Origin: Microvelia longipes
Taxonomy: Eukaryota > Arthropoda > Insecta > Hemiptera > Veliidae
Direction of reading: 5' to 3'
NCBI GenBank assembly: GCA_018340805.1
Contig: JACMZG010001913.1
Location: forward strand, 4,597,953-4,661,952
DNA length: 64,000 nt
The position numbers and the translations under genes were made by a program. The notes below the pieces were generated by a model, which saw only the letters and a list, made by a program, of their open reading frames with translations, did no database searches and had not been told where the DNA came from. The stretch's first letter is position 1; every line of letters begins with the position of its first letter. Positions 1-10,847 of this stretch are shown piece after piece.

Positions 1-444
1 AGTTTTAAAAGTTTAAGATAAACATAAAAATATCGGCAATAATATAATAGTTACATATTTTATAAGGAAGGAAGAAAAATGTTTTTTTTTTTTTTTTTAA
101 TTAAGGTAGATAAGATGAGATAAATAGTATAAAAATATAAGAGATATAAGATAAATAGAGTGGATATAATATATATAGATACATAATAATTTATTATGCA
201 AAATATTTAAATTCTTTTTAAAAAAAATTAAATTTGGTTTTGACAGAGATTAACCAAGAAGTTCAAATATGTGTGTATTTTTTAATTACTATTCAAAAGA
301 GTGATTATTTCACCTTTTAAAATATTTTGTATTTCTTGGCTAGTCTCTAGATTAAAAATATATTATAGTAATGCTGGTTTTTTATTATTTTTATTAATTT
401 GAGGTGTTGAGAAGAAAACGTTTGTATCTTTTTTTGAAAAAATA
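1..444. other. A+T-rich flank without recognisable gene
   Basis: I see no coding potential. The only structure is a run of 17 T at 82-98, which could be the poly(A) end of a minus-strand retroelement or a simple homopolymer. The stretch next to 445 is probably the 3' untranslated part of the minus-strand LINE that follows. Confidence 0.4.
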
Positions 445-1199
445 TTAATATTCGAAGAACCCTCTATATAAAGAGGTATTATCTTGGACCAACACGGACG
501 GGTGACGTCGCCCGGCCTCAGTCCTACTGAAAGGTTCAACTAACTTTTTTTGGATGTTTTTCCTAGTGTTGAGCCTGTGCCCCACTCTAGGAAAATCATC
601 CAATCTTTTTCTAACAAGCGAAACAATTTTATATTTAAAGAGTGAAACTAAATCCAGCACTCCAAACTTTTTATAAAGACCTTCAGTCTGATGTCTCTGA
701 GGTAATGACAGACAAATTTTTATGATTCTCTTGTGAATAATAACAAGTGGATTAAGAATAGTTTTTGCACAAGAACCCCAACAGGAGAAGGAATATTCGA
801 TGAGGGACTGAACCAAGGCAACCATCACCATCCTCAGCTGGTCCAAATCCATTGCCTTACGTAATTCAACGAATTTATAGATGGTTCTTCTTATCTTAGA
901 ACATACAAAATCAACATGTTGCTGCCAACGTAAATGGCTATCTATAGTGACACCCAGATACCTGGTGGATGTGGCAGGGGAGATAACAGGACAGCCACAG
1001 TCCTCCACACTACAGTCATTTTTATGCAGTTTCACTAACAAATTGTTAGGAGGTCTGTTCGCTTCAGTGAGAGAGAACGCCATGTACAATGTTTTAGAGG
1101 TATTAAGTATAAGTTTGTTTTTGCAAAGCCAATCATGTACTATCTTAAGATAATATTCTAAAGAAATCTTTTCTGAGAATCTGGTACATGCAAGTAAAC
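445..1199 (-). pseudogene. LINE reverse transcriptase, C-terminal fragment
   Basis: The minus-strand reading frame gives the segment that follows the catalytic palm in LINE reverse transcriptases: a W..N.L.LN..KT-type stretch (WLCKNKLILNTSKT, around 1145-1105), then YLGVTIDSHLRWQQHV and IEYSFSCWG, typical of the thumb and connection region. It ends at a stop at 445 after about 214 residues counted from the first internal Met. The FADD and GVPQG catalytic blocks are absent, so it cannot polymerise. It is joined upstream to endonuclease sequence by an internal deletion. Confidence 0.85.
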
Positions 1200-1751
1200 A
1201 TTTATTAATCCATATTCATTGAGAAGATTTAAATAATTATGATTATTTTCAGGTAACGAGTCACCCAAAATCTGAAAATTTGTGTCATCAATGAATATAT
1301 GATTTTTAAAATGTTTACATTTTTCTAAATAAATTTCTAAATCATTCAAAAAATCAAGTTCACGAGAGTTTGGAGACCTGTACAGAGCAGTTACAAAAAC
1401 TTCTGTTTCTGACTTGATATTTTTAGTTGATATTAACATTGAATTAGCAGAATTAATTTCTAGAGAAGTGTCCACAACAGAGCCAGTTAGAGAGCTAGTG
1501 CTAAGATAGACAGTCACACCATCACACTTATTGTGCTTGCAGTGTTTATCTATTTTCATGAACCCAGGCAACTCAAAACCATCACAGTTGTTATTCCAAG
1601 TCTCTGTGAGCACAATGACGTCAAGTTGTGTGTTTATAGATTCTAAAAATATACAGAATTCATTAAAATTCTTGCTCAGGCTCCTGATATTCAGGTGCAG
1701 AATTTTTAAGTCAGTAAAAATTGACAAAATTTTTTTAACTTGAGTTTTCAA
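1158..1751 (-). pseudogene. LINE ORF2 endonuclease domain, truncated
   Basis: About 197 residues on the minus strand resemble the endonuclease/exonuclease/phosphatase fold that nicks target DNA for LINE integration. Visible blocks are LKILHLNIRSLSKNF near the N-terminus, the metal-binding LTETW block, and ALYRSPNS in the middle. The usual GDFN block reads IDDTNFQIL, so the conserved glycine and part of the motif are lost. The final SDH-type motif is missing and the frame stops at 1158 where the deletion begins. The Met at 1751 is a plausible ORF2 start because it lies just before the first conserved block. Confidence 0.85.
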
Positions 1752-2103
1752 ACGAAAACGTTTTCTTCTCTTCTCTCTCTATATCAAAAAAAATCATTAC
1801 CTCCATTTATAAAAAAAAAAATAAAAAAAAAACAATACAAAAAGTTAAGAAAAGGAATTAAATATTTATTTGTTTTAAATTAAATTTGAATTTGTTTTAA
1901 ATCCTTCAGTGAATTCAAATTGCCTTCACTTTCCTCCGATAATTTACAAATAACTTGTCCTTGCTTGTTTGGAAAAATTACTTTAGAGTCATTCCATGTC
2001 AAATCATCCCACTAAAAAATAAAATTCACATGCATGGTGATCGATTTTGATCAAATTTAACATTTAATTAAACATTTAAGCATTATTAAACAACAACAAA
2101 TTA

Positions 2104-2662
2104 AACATTATTGGTGATGGTTCAACTAAAAGTGATATAAGTGATATTCATCGGCTTCCAGTAAAGAAAGGTACTAACAAAAGAACTATTGTGGTCAGAT
2201 TTCAAAATAGATTAGTTAGAGATCAGTGGAAGAAGAATTTCTGGGCCAAAGCTAACGCTGACCCGAATGATGAAGAAAATGGATTAGATGCTAGCCTTAT
2301 TGATGAAAGTTTTACTGGCAGGGTCACTGTAAGTGATCACATAGCTCCAACTGTCATCAATCTCTTGAATGCAGCCAGGGATAAGTTGAAGAAGTATTAT
2401 ACTTCTTGATGACAGTTGGAGCTATGTGATCACTTACAGTGACCCTGCCAGTAAAACTTTCATCAATAAGGCTAGCATCTAATCCATTTTCTTCATCATT
2501 CGGGTCAGCGTTAGCTTTGGCCCAGAAATTCTTCTTCCACTGATCTCTAACTAATCTATTTTGAAATCTGACCACAATAGTTCTTTTGTTAGTACCTTTC
2601 TTTACTGGAAGCCGATGAATATCACTTATATCACTTTTAGTTGAACCATCACCAATAATGTT
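2104..2662. repeat. Near-perfect 257-bp inverted duplication with 45-bp loop
   Basis: Bases 2104-2360 are repeated in reverse complement at 2406-2662 with no length difference between arms and no mismatch that I could find by eye. The 45-bp spacer (2361-2405) continues the plus-strand ORF1 reading (NLLNAARDKLKKYY then stop). The left arm plus loop is thus the intact order of an ORF1 C-terminus pointing right, while the right arm joins the minus-strand ORF1. High arm identity suggests the event is much younger than the decay of ORF2. Confidence 0.9.
2191..2409 (+). pseudogene. LINE ORF1 C-terminal fragment, inverted copy
   Basis: This plus-strand frame of 72 codons reads RFQNRLVRDQWKKN, then VTVSDHIAP and LLNAARDKLKKYY before a stop. 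The pattern matches the C-terminal half of insect LINE ORF1 proteins related to the baculovirus FP (25K) fold, where an RFxxRxxRDxW-like helix is followed by VxxxLTPxxxxLLxxAR. It is a fragment created by the inverted duplication and has no start region of its own. Confidence 0.7.
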
Positions 2663-3158
2663 AGATATTTTGAGAAACAGATCAATGCAAGATTCTTTTT
2701 TTAGTAAATTTGACACCATGAACCAGAATATTTTCCCTCCTAGTGTACATCTGAAGAGATGTATTCTCCTTCCTTAACTCCTGATTTTCTTGAGTCAGTT
2801 CCTCTACTCTGATCTGCAACTCATTTATTCTTTCATTTGCTGTAGCTATACAGCTTCTAACTCCAGATATTTCATTAGAAATATTCATTTGAAGGTTAGT
2901 CAGCATTTGATTTATTACTTGAACAGTAACTACATCAGTCAAGGAAGCATTTGGTGGAGCAAGAGGTACAGGAGTGCTATTTACCTTATTTTCACATACA
3001 ACACAATTCCAACTGTTTCTTCTGTCCAAACTTTTGATTTTTCTAAAATTATTGTCATTCAGTCCATGACTAACAGCATGACAAATGGTTTTACACTGAG
3101 CACATTTTAAGGAATCTTCCTCATTAAAAGCACTTTTACAGAACACACAAGTATTCAT
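2406..3158 (-). pseudogene. LINE ORF1: PHD-like finger, coiled coil, FP-like domain (frameshifted)
   Basis: ORF1 is the RNA-binding protein of the element. From the Met at 3158 it shows a PHD-like cysteine/histidine pattern in residues 4-55 (CVFC, CAQC, CHAV, WNCVVCENK), then from about residue 90 an alpha-helical coiled-coil stretch (ISNEISGVRSCIATANERI, EELTQENQELRKEN) and RRENILVHGV, the start of the FP-like domain. Near 2700-2719 the frame shifts, and the next frame continues with ESCIDLFLKISNIIGDG, DIHRLPV and RFQNRLVRDQW. The natural C-terminus was replaced by the inverted copy. PHD-type ORF1 proteins are known from CR1-group LINEs. Confidence 0.8.
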
Positions 3159-3424
3159 TTTATATAGTAATTATTCTTATATAATATGTAAAAAATAAGA
3201 AAATATTAATAACTAAATAAAAACGAATTTGTTTAAGATAATAAAGGTTTAAAAAATAATCAAGGGAAACAAAACAATGAAGTTTGACCCTTACACTACA
3301 ACAGTAAGATAAATACTGAAAATAATAATGAATAATAATGATAATAATAATGATAAATACTGAGATTACATAACAAGTTTCTATCAGGGCAAAGATCAAG
3401 ATCAGTTGATACTTTTTTTATTTT

Positions 3425-3490
3425 TTTAAACAAATTCTTTATTGGCAAAAGTTTACAATAATTATTTAGTGTTAACAGGAGCCATATTTG
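3425..3490 (-). mobile_element. Solo LINE 3' tail with poly(A)
   Basis: On the minus strand this reads GGCTCCTGTTAACAC, then TTTTGCCAATAAAGAA and an A-rich run. The same tail ends the RNase H-bearing LINE at 43305-43390 (minus) and forms the 77-bp insertion at 51778-51854 (plus). AATAAA serves as the likely polyadenylation signal. It is a strongly 5'-truncated insertion and lies upstream of the minus-strand LINE at 445-3158. Confidence 0.75.
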
Positions 3491-4061
<571 letters not shown>

Positions 4062-4270
4062 AGTATCAATCAGTTTCAAAAGTTTTACTGAATATTCTAA
4101 GTATATAAATAGTACGTTACAAGTCTGTGAAGAAAGTCTTTTTCTTACTGTGGCGACTCATATTTATTGTCGAGGGAACCCTGTATGTGATATCCCTTTA
4201 ATTAATACATAAGTTAATTAAGTTTCCTTTAAATACGGCTATTACGTCTGCGGTTAAGGTTAACAAAAAA

Positions 4271-4322
4271 GTTAAGCAGCATCAAGCAAGGCTAATGCCT
4301 GGATGGGTGATCGCTTGGAATA
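4271..4322 (+). repeat. 5S rRNA-derived fragment (promoter region)
   Basis: The stretch starts GTTAAGCAGCATCAAGC and continues to TGGATGGGTGATCGCTTGG. It has the order and spacing of 5S rRNA from box A to box C (GTTAAGCAACGT..., then GGATGGGTGACC), the internal control region bound by TFIIIA. The first third and the end of 5S are missing, so it is not a functional 5S gene. Downstream, a diverged GCGAGTCCGAAG-like block (around 4350-4380) recalls the sequence next to the other two copies at 11192 and 42364. Confidence 0.75.
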
Positions 4323-4731
4323 AAAAGAGATGTATTTAGTCTTTAGACTCGACTAGCTCGTCCTCTGACATGTCGCAGTATAATTTTGTAGATCTTATAT
4401 CACCAAATCGAGGGAAGCGATTGTGCAGAATATAGTTGAGGAATAGTTCTGTATCTGATATTTTAACGTTAAAATTTACTCTTGTTTTAGCTGTCACAAG
4501 GCACACCCTGTTGACAGGCCGCCATCTTCGTTAGCAAATCTATTTCTCTCTCTTTATTATTGGTGAAATTTCTCTTAGTGGAGAAATTCCACTTCAAATC
4601 CTCACAATAACTTTAGTGTACTCTTAACGAAGACTGAAGTTGTGATTGTGGATAATGCAAAAATGTTGTCACACTCGGCTTCTTGGAGTGTAACTCATCA
4701 AGGCCCCTAAAAATCTACAACCCGTGCTTAT

Positions 4732-4763
4732 CTTTAATTATTGACCTGAGTCAATAATTAAAG
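4732..4763. repeat. Perfect 14-bp inverted repeat
   Basis: Arms 4732-4745 and 4750-4763 (CTTTAATTATTGAC and its complement) are separated by 4 bases. It lies just outside the left end of the TIR element at 4768. It does not resemble a rho-independent terminator, which would be out of place here. Confidence 0.85.
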
Positions 4764-4767
4764 TCCG

Positions 4768-5118
4768 CCGGTCCTGAAAAAATGTGACTTATTTTGTACT
4801 ACTTCGAACCAAAGCATTTTATAACTTTAGTTATCTTGTTGTTGTTATCTGATTTTGACAAAAAAACATTCGTTTTATAGACAATTTTATCAGCTTTAAA
4901 AAATGTTCTCTTCATGTTTTGCACATGACCTACAGGGAACCACTTATTGCAAGAAAACTGGATTTTTGTGTGATTTTCTAATATTTTGAGTGAGCACATT
5001 CATATGAATGGCTCCACTCTGGATAGGCAGACTATGCTTTTTCTTCATAATTTAAGGTGTATTGTCAGAAAAATTTGGTTTTAAGTAGTACAAAATGAGT
5101 CACATTTTTTAGACCTGG
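4768..5118. mobile_element. TIR element (MITE), 351 bp
   Basis: The left end reads CCGGTCCTGAAAAAATGTGA and the right end is its approximate reverse complement. Complementarity extends about 45 bp, including GTACTACTT. There is no transposase. I could not fix a target-site duplication. Confidence 0.75.
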
Positions 5119-5248
5119 CTCTTAGACTATTAAGCTTTTTATTAACCCCTATCGTGTTTGGTATACAAAACATATATAATTTGATACCACCGAGTTTTCC
5201 AAACATGAATAAATATCAAAGGTGCTGACATAGTTAACCCAATATTTA

Positions 5249-5714
5249 ATAAGGCGCGGTCGAATATCTAGAACGTTGGATCACCAACAAACTTTTTTTA
5301 TATTTTTTTTTTCAAAATTTTTCTGTAATTAGCCGGATTTGTGATAAATGAAGCCTATTTTCATAATCTGCACGCTCTTTTGGTTAATCTCAAAGAGTAT
5401 TTACATTCACTCAACGATTTATTTTTAATCTAACTTGGTACATACATAACTACTGTTAGACGTCAATGTTGACATGTCAAAATATAACACAAAATATTGA
5501 CGTCTAACAGTAGTTATGTATGTACCAAGTTAGATTAAGAATAAATCGTTAAGTGAATGTAAATACTCTTTGAGATTAACCAAAAGAGCGTGCAGATTAC
5601 GGAAATAGGCTTCATTTATCACAAATCCGGCTAATTACAGAAAAATTTTGAAAAAAAAATTATAAAAAAAGTTTGTTGGTGATCCAACGTTCTAGATATT
5701 CGACCGCGCCTTAT
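5249..5714. mobile_element. Foldback/MITE element with 219-bp arms, copy 1
   Basis: Arms 5249-5467 and 5496-5714 are reverse complements of identical length with few mismatches, around a 28-bp loop. The ends read ATAAGGCGCGGTCG and its complement. TA lies immediately outside both ends (5247-5248 and 5715-5716), a possible TA target duplication of the Tc1/mariner kind. No coding sequence is present. A second copy lies at 40247-40754. Confidence 0.9.
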
Positions 5715-5901
5715 TACTTCAAATCAGTGGCAGTAAGATAACAACATATAATTTGTATGTTTCAGGTTAGAAAATTTATGTACTTTGGCTGTAAAGTAAG
5801 TTATAATTCATATCATTTTACTCTCAGCAGTCTTGTTTGTGCAGCTGTTTTATTATTCCTCTATACAGCGCACCCTAGAGTACTTTTTTACTATATAAAC
5901 C

Positions 5902-6216
5902 CATAGAGATATATACTAGAGGGGACATAGCCTATCTCAATTCATTAAGGGTCATGAAACATCATTTTGGGGCTCTCAGGGGCTCTGTGTAACCTCATTG
6001 AAACCTTTTCCAAGAGAAAGTTAAGGTTATAATATATCAATTTTTTCGGCTTCCTGCACATTGTTTGTGTTTTGATTTATATTTCTACGTTCTACTATAT
6101 AATTCACTGTAATTTTGTTCAGTTCATTTGAATATTGATAGTCGAAGGTAGTCAGGTTATTTTATCGATGTTTCAAAATTCAACCAATAGGGTCACTCTA
6201 GTAATATATCTCTATG
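5902..6216. mobile_element. TIR element (315 bp), deletion derivative
   Basis: The ends read CATAGAGATATATACTAGAG on the left and, reversed, CATAGAGATATATTACTAGA on the right. Both terminal regions match the two ends of a longer element lying in the opposite orientation at about 55795-56912. This copy looks like the same element with the A+T-rich centre removed. Confidence 0.75.
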
Positions 6217-6622
6217 TATTAACCATCCTCTGAAGAGATTAATTCCTGCCAAGGTACAACGTATAGTGATTTAGAAATAAAGGGAAGTGTGCTATGTCTC
6301 AAAAACATAATTAGCCATTTCGCGACATGGCATCAAAAGCAATTTTTGCCCTATACCGGTATTTCTATCGGTATATTAAAGATGAGGTCTTCGGCCTTTT
6401 TGCCACTCCGCAGCGTCGGTGCCGTGGTGAGAACCGTGTTCGCACCACATGGTGGTTGTACTTTATCAGTTCGTCATATTAGGACGGGCGGACTTTACTC
6501 TATGATTACAGCTACGTTCGGATCCTTTTCAAACGTAGTAAAAGTTATTAATATGTTTGTGATGAGTAATCTTGGATTAAAGAAAGGATTTAAAAGTTAT
6601 CCCATGGTCATTCGCAAGTCTA
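6217..6622. repeat. Dispersed repeat fragment flanking a MITE
   Basis: The part around 6400-6480 (GCCACTCCGCAGCG..., CCACATGGTGGTTGTACT, AGTTCGTCATATT) is related to 37420-37475, and both are followed within about 150 bp by the same short MITE. An open frame of 113 codons (6289-6630) shows no recognisable domain and runs into the MITE, so I do not call it a gene. Confidence 0.5.
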
Positions 6623-6787
6623 TAGTATGACACACGGTTAAAATCAGTTGACAGCGTGGGAAAATAGTGTTAAGGAACCAATGAGGTTAGCCTGATTTGA
6701 AATTGTGGGTGGGATTTAACAATCTCATTGTCTCCCTGTAACTGGGAGAATCACACTGTCAACTGATTTTAACCATGTGTAATACTA
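6623..6787. mobile_element. Short TA-flanked MITE of the CACACGGYTAAAATC family
   Basis: The terminal inverted repeat of about 30 bp includes ACACGGTTAAAATCAGTTGA at the left and its near-complement at the right. TA flanks both ends (6621-6622, 6788-6789). The length of 165 bp allows no coding capacity. Related ends occur at 15973-16701, 28626-29174, 35148-35265, 37523-37696 and 57997-58908. Confidence 0.85.
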
Positions 6788-6798
6788 TAAAACTCATA

Positions 6799-6976
<178 letters not shown>

Positions 6977-7112
6977 TGTGTAGGTAAGAGTTCCTACACT
7001 TATGCATGACACAGGATGGCTATCAAAGGCTTTCTTAATTCTTAAATTCACTATAAGTAAATTATTAACATATTGACATGGCATGAGACCAGAAATATAA
7101 CTGTGCATTCTA

Positions 7113-7770
7113 CTCAAAAATCGATAGATAAATAAATTCTATACATGTTAACTATTCTGTAATCGATAAATAAATAAATTCTATACATGTTAACCATTCT
7201 TTAATCGATAAATAAATAAATTCTACACGTGTTAAATTATTTTATAATCTATAGATAAATAAACTCTATCCATGTTAACTATTCTGTAATCGATAGATAA
7301 ATAAATTCTACACGTGTTAAATATTTTATAATCTATAGATAAATAAACTCTATACATGTTAACTATTCTGTAATCGATAAATAAATAAATTCTACACATG
7401 TTAACTATTTTATAATCAAAACTAATATAAAATTATTGACCAAACTATTTAAACTATATAATTTTTGTATAGATGAAGGGCTAATTTACGGCCGAAAGCT
7501 CAAATTTGGTGTTTTTTTTACCTATCTGACCACTTCCTCATAAAATTATACATATAGTTTATTTTATAATCTATAATCGATAGATAAATAATGTTAATTA
7601 TTTTATAATCGATAGATACATCAATTTTATACATGTTAACTATTCTGTAATCGATAAACAAATAAATTCTATACATGTTAACTATTTTATAATCTATAAA
7701 TAAATTAACTCTATACAGTTTAACTATTCTGTAATCGATAGGATAAATAAATTCTACACTAACTATTCTA
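7113..7770. repeat. 42-bp A+T-rich minisatellite in two blocks
   Basis: The unit contains AATCGATAAATAAATAAATT followed by CTATACATGTTAACTATTCTGT. It recurs about every 42 bp at 7113-7424 and, after about 140 bp of non-repeated sequence, at 7560-7770. Variants swap ACATGTT for ACGTGTT. The 92-codon minus-strand frame at 7518-7796 is produced by the repeat (YRIVNMYRI...) and is not a gene. Confidence 0.9.
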
Positions 7771-8119
7771 TAAACTGTACTTTTATTTATGAGCAATGTG
7801 TATTTGCTCTTTAGCTGCGCTCTAAGTTGCTCTTTGACCTTTAGCTCTTGTTTTTCTTTGATTTTCCCCTCTCTAATACTTTGCTTCTAACTCGCTTAGC
7901 ACAGCGTTCCCTCATTACTCACGTACTAGACATTTATAGCGTTTGTTCTGAGAATACCTTGAACTATACGAACTAAGTTTAATGTTTGATTCCAAACATA
8001 AAAAAATATGATTTATATCAAGTATAAATAATTTAAAAAATTTATTACAAAAAGTACATTTGAAATGCTTGCAAGGGTTACGTTTACATTTTTTAAGCAA
8101 TAGGAATTGTAGCGATGTT
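7771..8119. other. Spacer before the 28-bp satellite
   Basis: A few AGCTCTT/CTCTTTG-type repeats occur at 7800-7860. A 61-codon minus-strand frame (7915-8100) shows no recognised motif. Confidence 0.35.
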
Positions 8120-9313
8120 TATGTTAGTTAAGCCATAAGAATTACGTTAAGCCATGGCCGCCTCCGTGGCCGAGATCGTTAAGGCGTTAGTCTTTACACT
8201 GACCTTTAACACCCGCGGAAATCTGGGGTTCGCATCCCAGGTTACGCTCTCAGTTTATAGAAGATTATTGTTTAGATAAATTAACGCCAACTTTAGAATA
8301 CACTTTGAGACAGACGGTTGCTACTACCACATGATGTGGTTTCTGCAGGGGTTATCCCTGATGAGCCGCAAGGCTCTAAACGGGTGGTATTATTATTATT
8401 AAGTAATAAGAATTACGTTCTGTTTGTTTAAGCCATAAGAATTACGTTACGTTTAATAAGCAATAAAATTCTGTTGTGTTTGTTAAGCCATAAGAATTAA
8501 GTTATATTTGTTAAGCCAAAAGAATTACGTTATATTTGTTAAGCCATAAGAATAACGTTATATTTGTTAAGCCATAAGAATTCCGTTGTGTTTGCTAAGC
8601 CATAAGAATTACGTTATATTTGTTAAGCCATCAGAATTACGTTATATTTGTTAAGCCATAAGAATAAAGTTATATTTGTTAAGCCATAAGAACTCCGTTG
8701 TGTTTGCTAAGCCATAAGAATTACGTTATATTTGTTAAGCCATAAGAATTCCGTTGTGTTTGCTAAGCCATAAGAATTACGTTATATTTGTTAAGCCATA
8801 AGAATTACGTTATATTTGTTAAGCCATAAGAATAACGTTGTATTTGTTAAGCCATAAGAATTCCGTTGTGTTTTGCTAAGCCATAAGAATACGTTATATT
8901 TGTTAAGCATAAGAATAACGTTATATTTGTTAAGCCAAGAATTCCGTTGTGTTTGCTAAGCCATAAGAATTACGTTATATTTGTTAAGCCATAAGAATAA
9001 CGTTATATTTGTTAAGCCATAAGAATTCCGTTGTCTTTGCTAAGCCATAAGAATTACGGTACATTTGTTAAGCCATAAGAATTAAGTTATATTTGTTAAG
9101 CCATAAGAATTACGTTATATTTGTTAAGCCATAAAATACGTTATATTTGCCATTAAGAATTCCGTTGTGTTTGCTAAGCCATAAGAATTACGTTATATTT
9201 GTTAAGCCATAAGAATTACGTTATATTTGTTTAAGCCATAATAACGTTATATTTGTTAAGCCATAAGAATTCCGTTGTGTTTGCTAAGCCATAAGAATTA
9301 CGTTATGTTTGTT
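8120..9313 (+). repeat. 28-bp satellite array interrupted by a SINE
   Basis: The unit is GTTATATTTGTTAAGCC plus ATAAGAATTAC, repeating every 28 bp for about 900 bp after 8405, with one or two units left of the SINE (8125-8156). Two unit types are intermixed: ...AATTAC/GTTATATTTGTT and ...AATTCC/GTTGTGTTTGCT, giving an irregular higher-order pattern. Scattered 1-3 bp deletions after 8870 may be mutations or sequencing errors. There are no unique spacers, so it is not a CRISPR array. Confidence 0.95.
8157..8400 (+). mobile_element. tRNA-derived SINE, copy 1 (inside satellite)
   Basis: The head resembles a class II (serine-like) tRNA: A box TGGCCGAGATCGTTAAGGC at 8167-8185 and B box GGTTCGCATCCC at about 8227-8238. 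The body is unrelated to tRNA. The 3' end has a structured tail, CCCTGAT then a GAGCC-GCAA-GGCTC tetraloop hairpin and TAAACGGG, followed by (ATT)n. It is transcribed by RNA polymerase III and mobilised in trans by a LINE, as is known for this class. It interrupts the 28-bp satellite. A second full copy with a clear target duplication lies at 35989-36241. Confidence 0.9.
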
Positions 9314-9517
9314 GGGTATACTTAAGCTATAGGGTGTTGCTAGAATAATGAAAAGGACTGTATAGCCATTTCCAAGCTCTTAATGGCTTTTAATCTTTTG
9401 TGCATGTTGGAATTTCGGTAGTCTGTATGTAGCGTCCGGATCTAGCTCCTTGACATGTTGACATGATTGGAACCTGAGATTGGACATATTATCTGTTCCA
9501 GATGCCTCTATTAACAT

Positions 9518-10099
<582 letters not shown>

Positions 10100-10227
10100 G
10101 TATTCACGCCCAAAATTTTAAGAAAATTTTGCTAATGAGATGGCGTCATGGCGGGCGTTAATTGTCAGACCATGATCAAAATCCGTTACAAAGATCACTA
10201 ACCACAAAAAAATACGTTTCGCAAAAC

Positions 10228-10319
<92 letters not shown>

Positions 10320-10610
10320 TATGTATATATTTCTTTATTTTAATTGTATTAATGTTTCTGAGCAAACACGATATATTTTGAACAGATATCTATAAATAAA
10401 ACTTTGTGCAAATTCAGCAATTGAAAACCAGATTTTTGACGCCATTAACCCAGTTTGCTGAGCCAGGATTTTTTTTTCATTTACGTTTAAAGTTATTATT
10501 TTTCGTCGCAAAAGAAGTCGTTGTATTGATTGAAACCGTTCCAAAGTCGATAGGACTAGTCCAAATGGTCGCAACGATTCGATAAAACGGTGTTCAAAGA
10601 CCAGAAAACC
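10100..10610 (+). repeat. Dispersed repeat with central (TA)n, copy A
   Basis: The left part (GAGATGGCGTCATGGCGG, about 10137-10155), a central TA run (10231-10325), and the right part (ACCAGATTTTTGACG, GTTTGCTGAGCCAGG, TTTTTCGTCGC, GAAACCGTTCCAAAGTCGAT) occur in the same order at 31440-31950. The TA array is therefore an internal component of the repeat. No protein domain is visible. Confidence 0.75.
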
Positions 10611-10657
10611 TTAAATACGGCCCTTAAACAACATATTTCAAGTAGGCAATCGTTATC

Positions 10658-10750
10658 GATGACTTTTAGGCCTGCGAGTAGAATAAGAATGACTTTTAGT
10701 CCTGCGAGTAGAACAAGAATGACTTTTAGTCCTGCGAGTAGAACAAGAAT
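10658..10750 (+). repeat. Three 30-bp tandem units
   Basis: The unit GACTTTTAGTCCTGCGAGTA plus GAACAAGAAT is repeated three times with two or three substitutions in the first copy. The plus-strand frame reads through as MTFSPASRTR repeats; since 30 is a multiple of 3 the frame stays open, but no start region or domain supports a gene. Confidence 0.9.
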
Positions 10751-10847
10751 GGTCCGAAGTCATATATTATGTGATTACATTACTTTCTCATATTTACTCA
10801 AACTTCTTATACGTAATGGAAAAGTATTTTCATGTTGGCATATGTTT

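Larger units (their letters stand above)
445..3158 (-). mobile_element. Degraded LINE (CR1/Jockey-like non-LTR retrotransposon)
   Basis: Read on the minus strand, this holds in the expected order ORF1 (3158 to about 2406), the apurinic-type endonuclease at the start of ORF2 (1751 to 1158) and the last part of the reverse transcriptase (about 1199 to 445). The endonuclease runs straight into the post-palm region of the reverse transcriptase, so the end of the endonuclease and most of the catalytic polymerase are missing, probably about 1.5-2 kb. A 257-bp inverted duplication of ORF1 sits between ORF1 and ORF2. ORF1 is also frameshifted near 2700-2719. The copy is therefore dead. Assignment to the CR1/Jockey side of LINEs rests on the PHD-like ORF1 and the reverse transcriptase tail. 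No target-site duplication was found. Confidence 0.8.

Noticed and set aside
2191..2409. Endogenous baculovirus FP gene
   Set aside because: The FP-like domain sits in a LINE ORF1 with a PHD-like finger and coiled coil, followed by LINE endonuclease and reverse transcriptase; no other viral gene is present.
4271..4322. Functional 5S rRNA gene
   Set aside because: Only the internal promoter part is present, with substitutions; the 5' third and 3' end are missing.
8157..8240. Functional tRNA gene
   Set aside because: The acceptor ends do not pair, the extra arm and anticodon stem are distorted, and the unit continues into a SINE body with a second copy elsewhere.
8350..8390. Hammerhead in the SINE tail (contains CTGATGAG)
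   Set aside because: After the GAGCC/GGCTC stem the sequence is TAAAC rather than GAAA in the right position, and no stem III exists; it is better explained as a tail hairpin.
8120..9313. CRISPR-like regular 28-bp repeats
   Set aside because: Units are directly adjacent, with no unique spacers, no cas genes and a eukaryotic SINE inside; this is a satellite.
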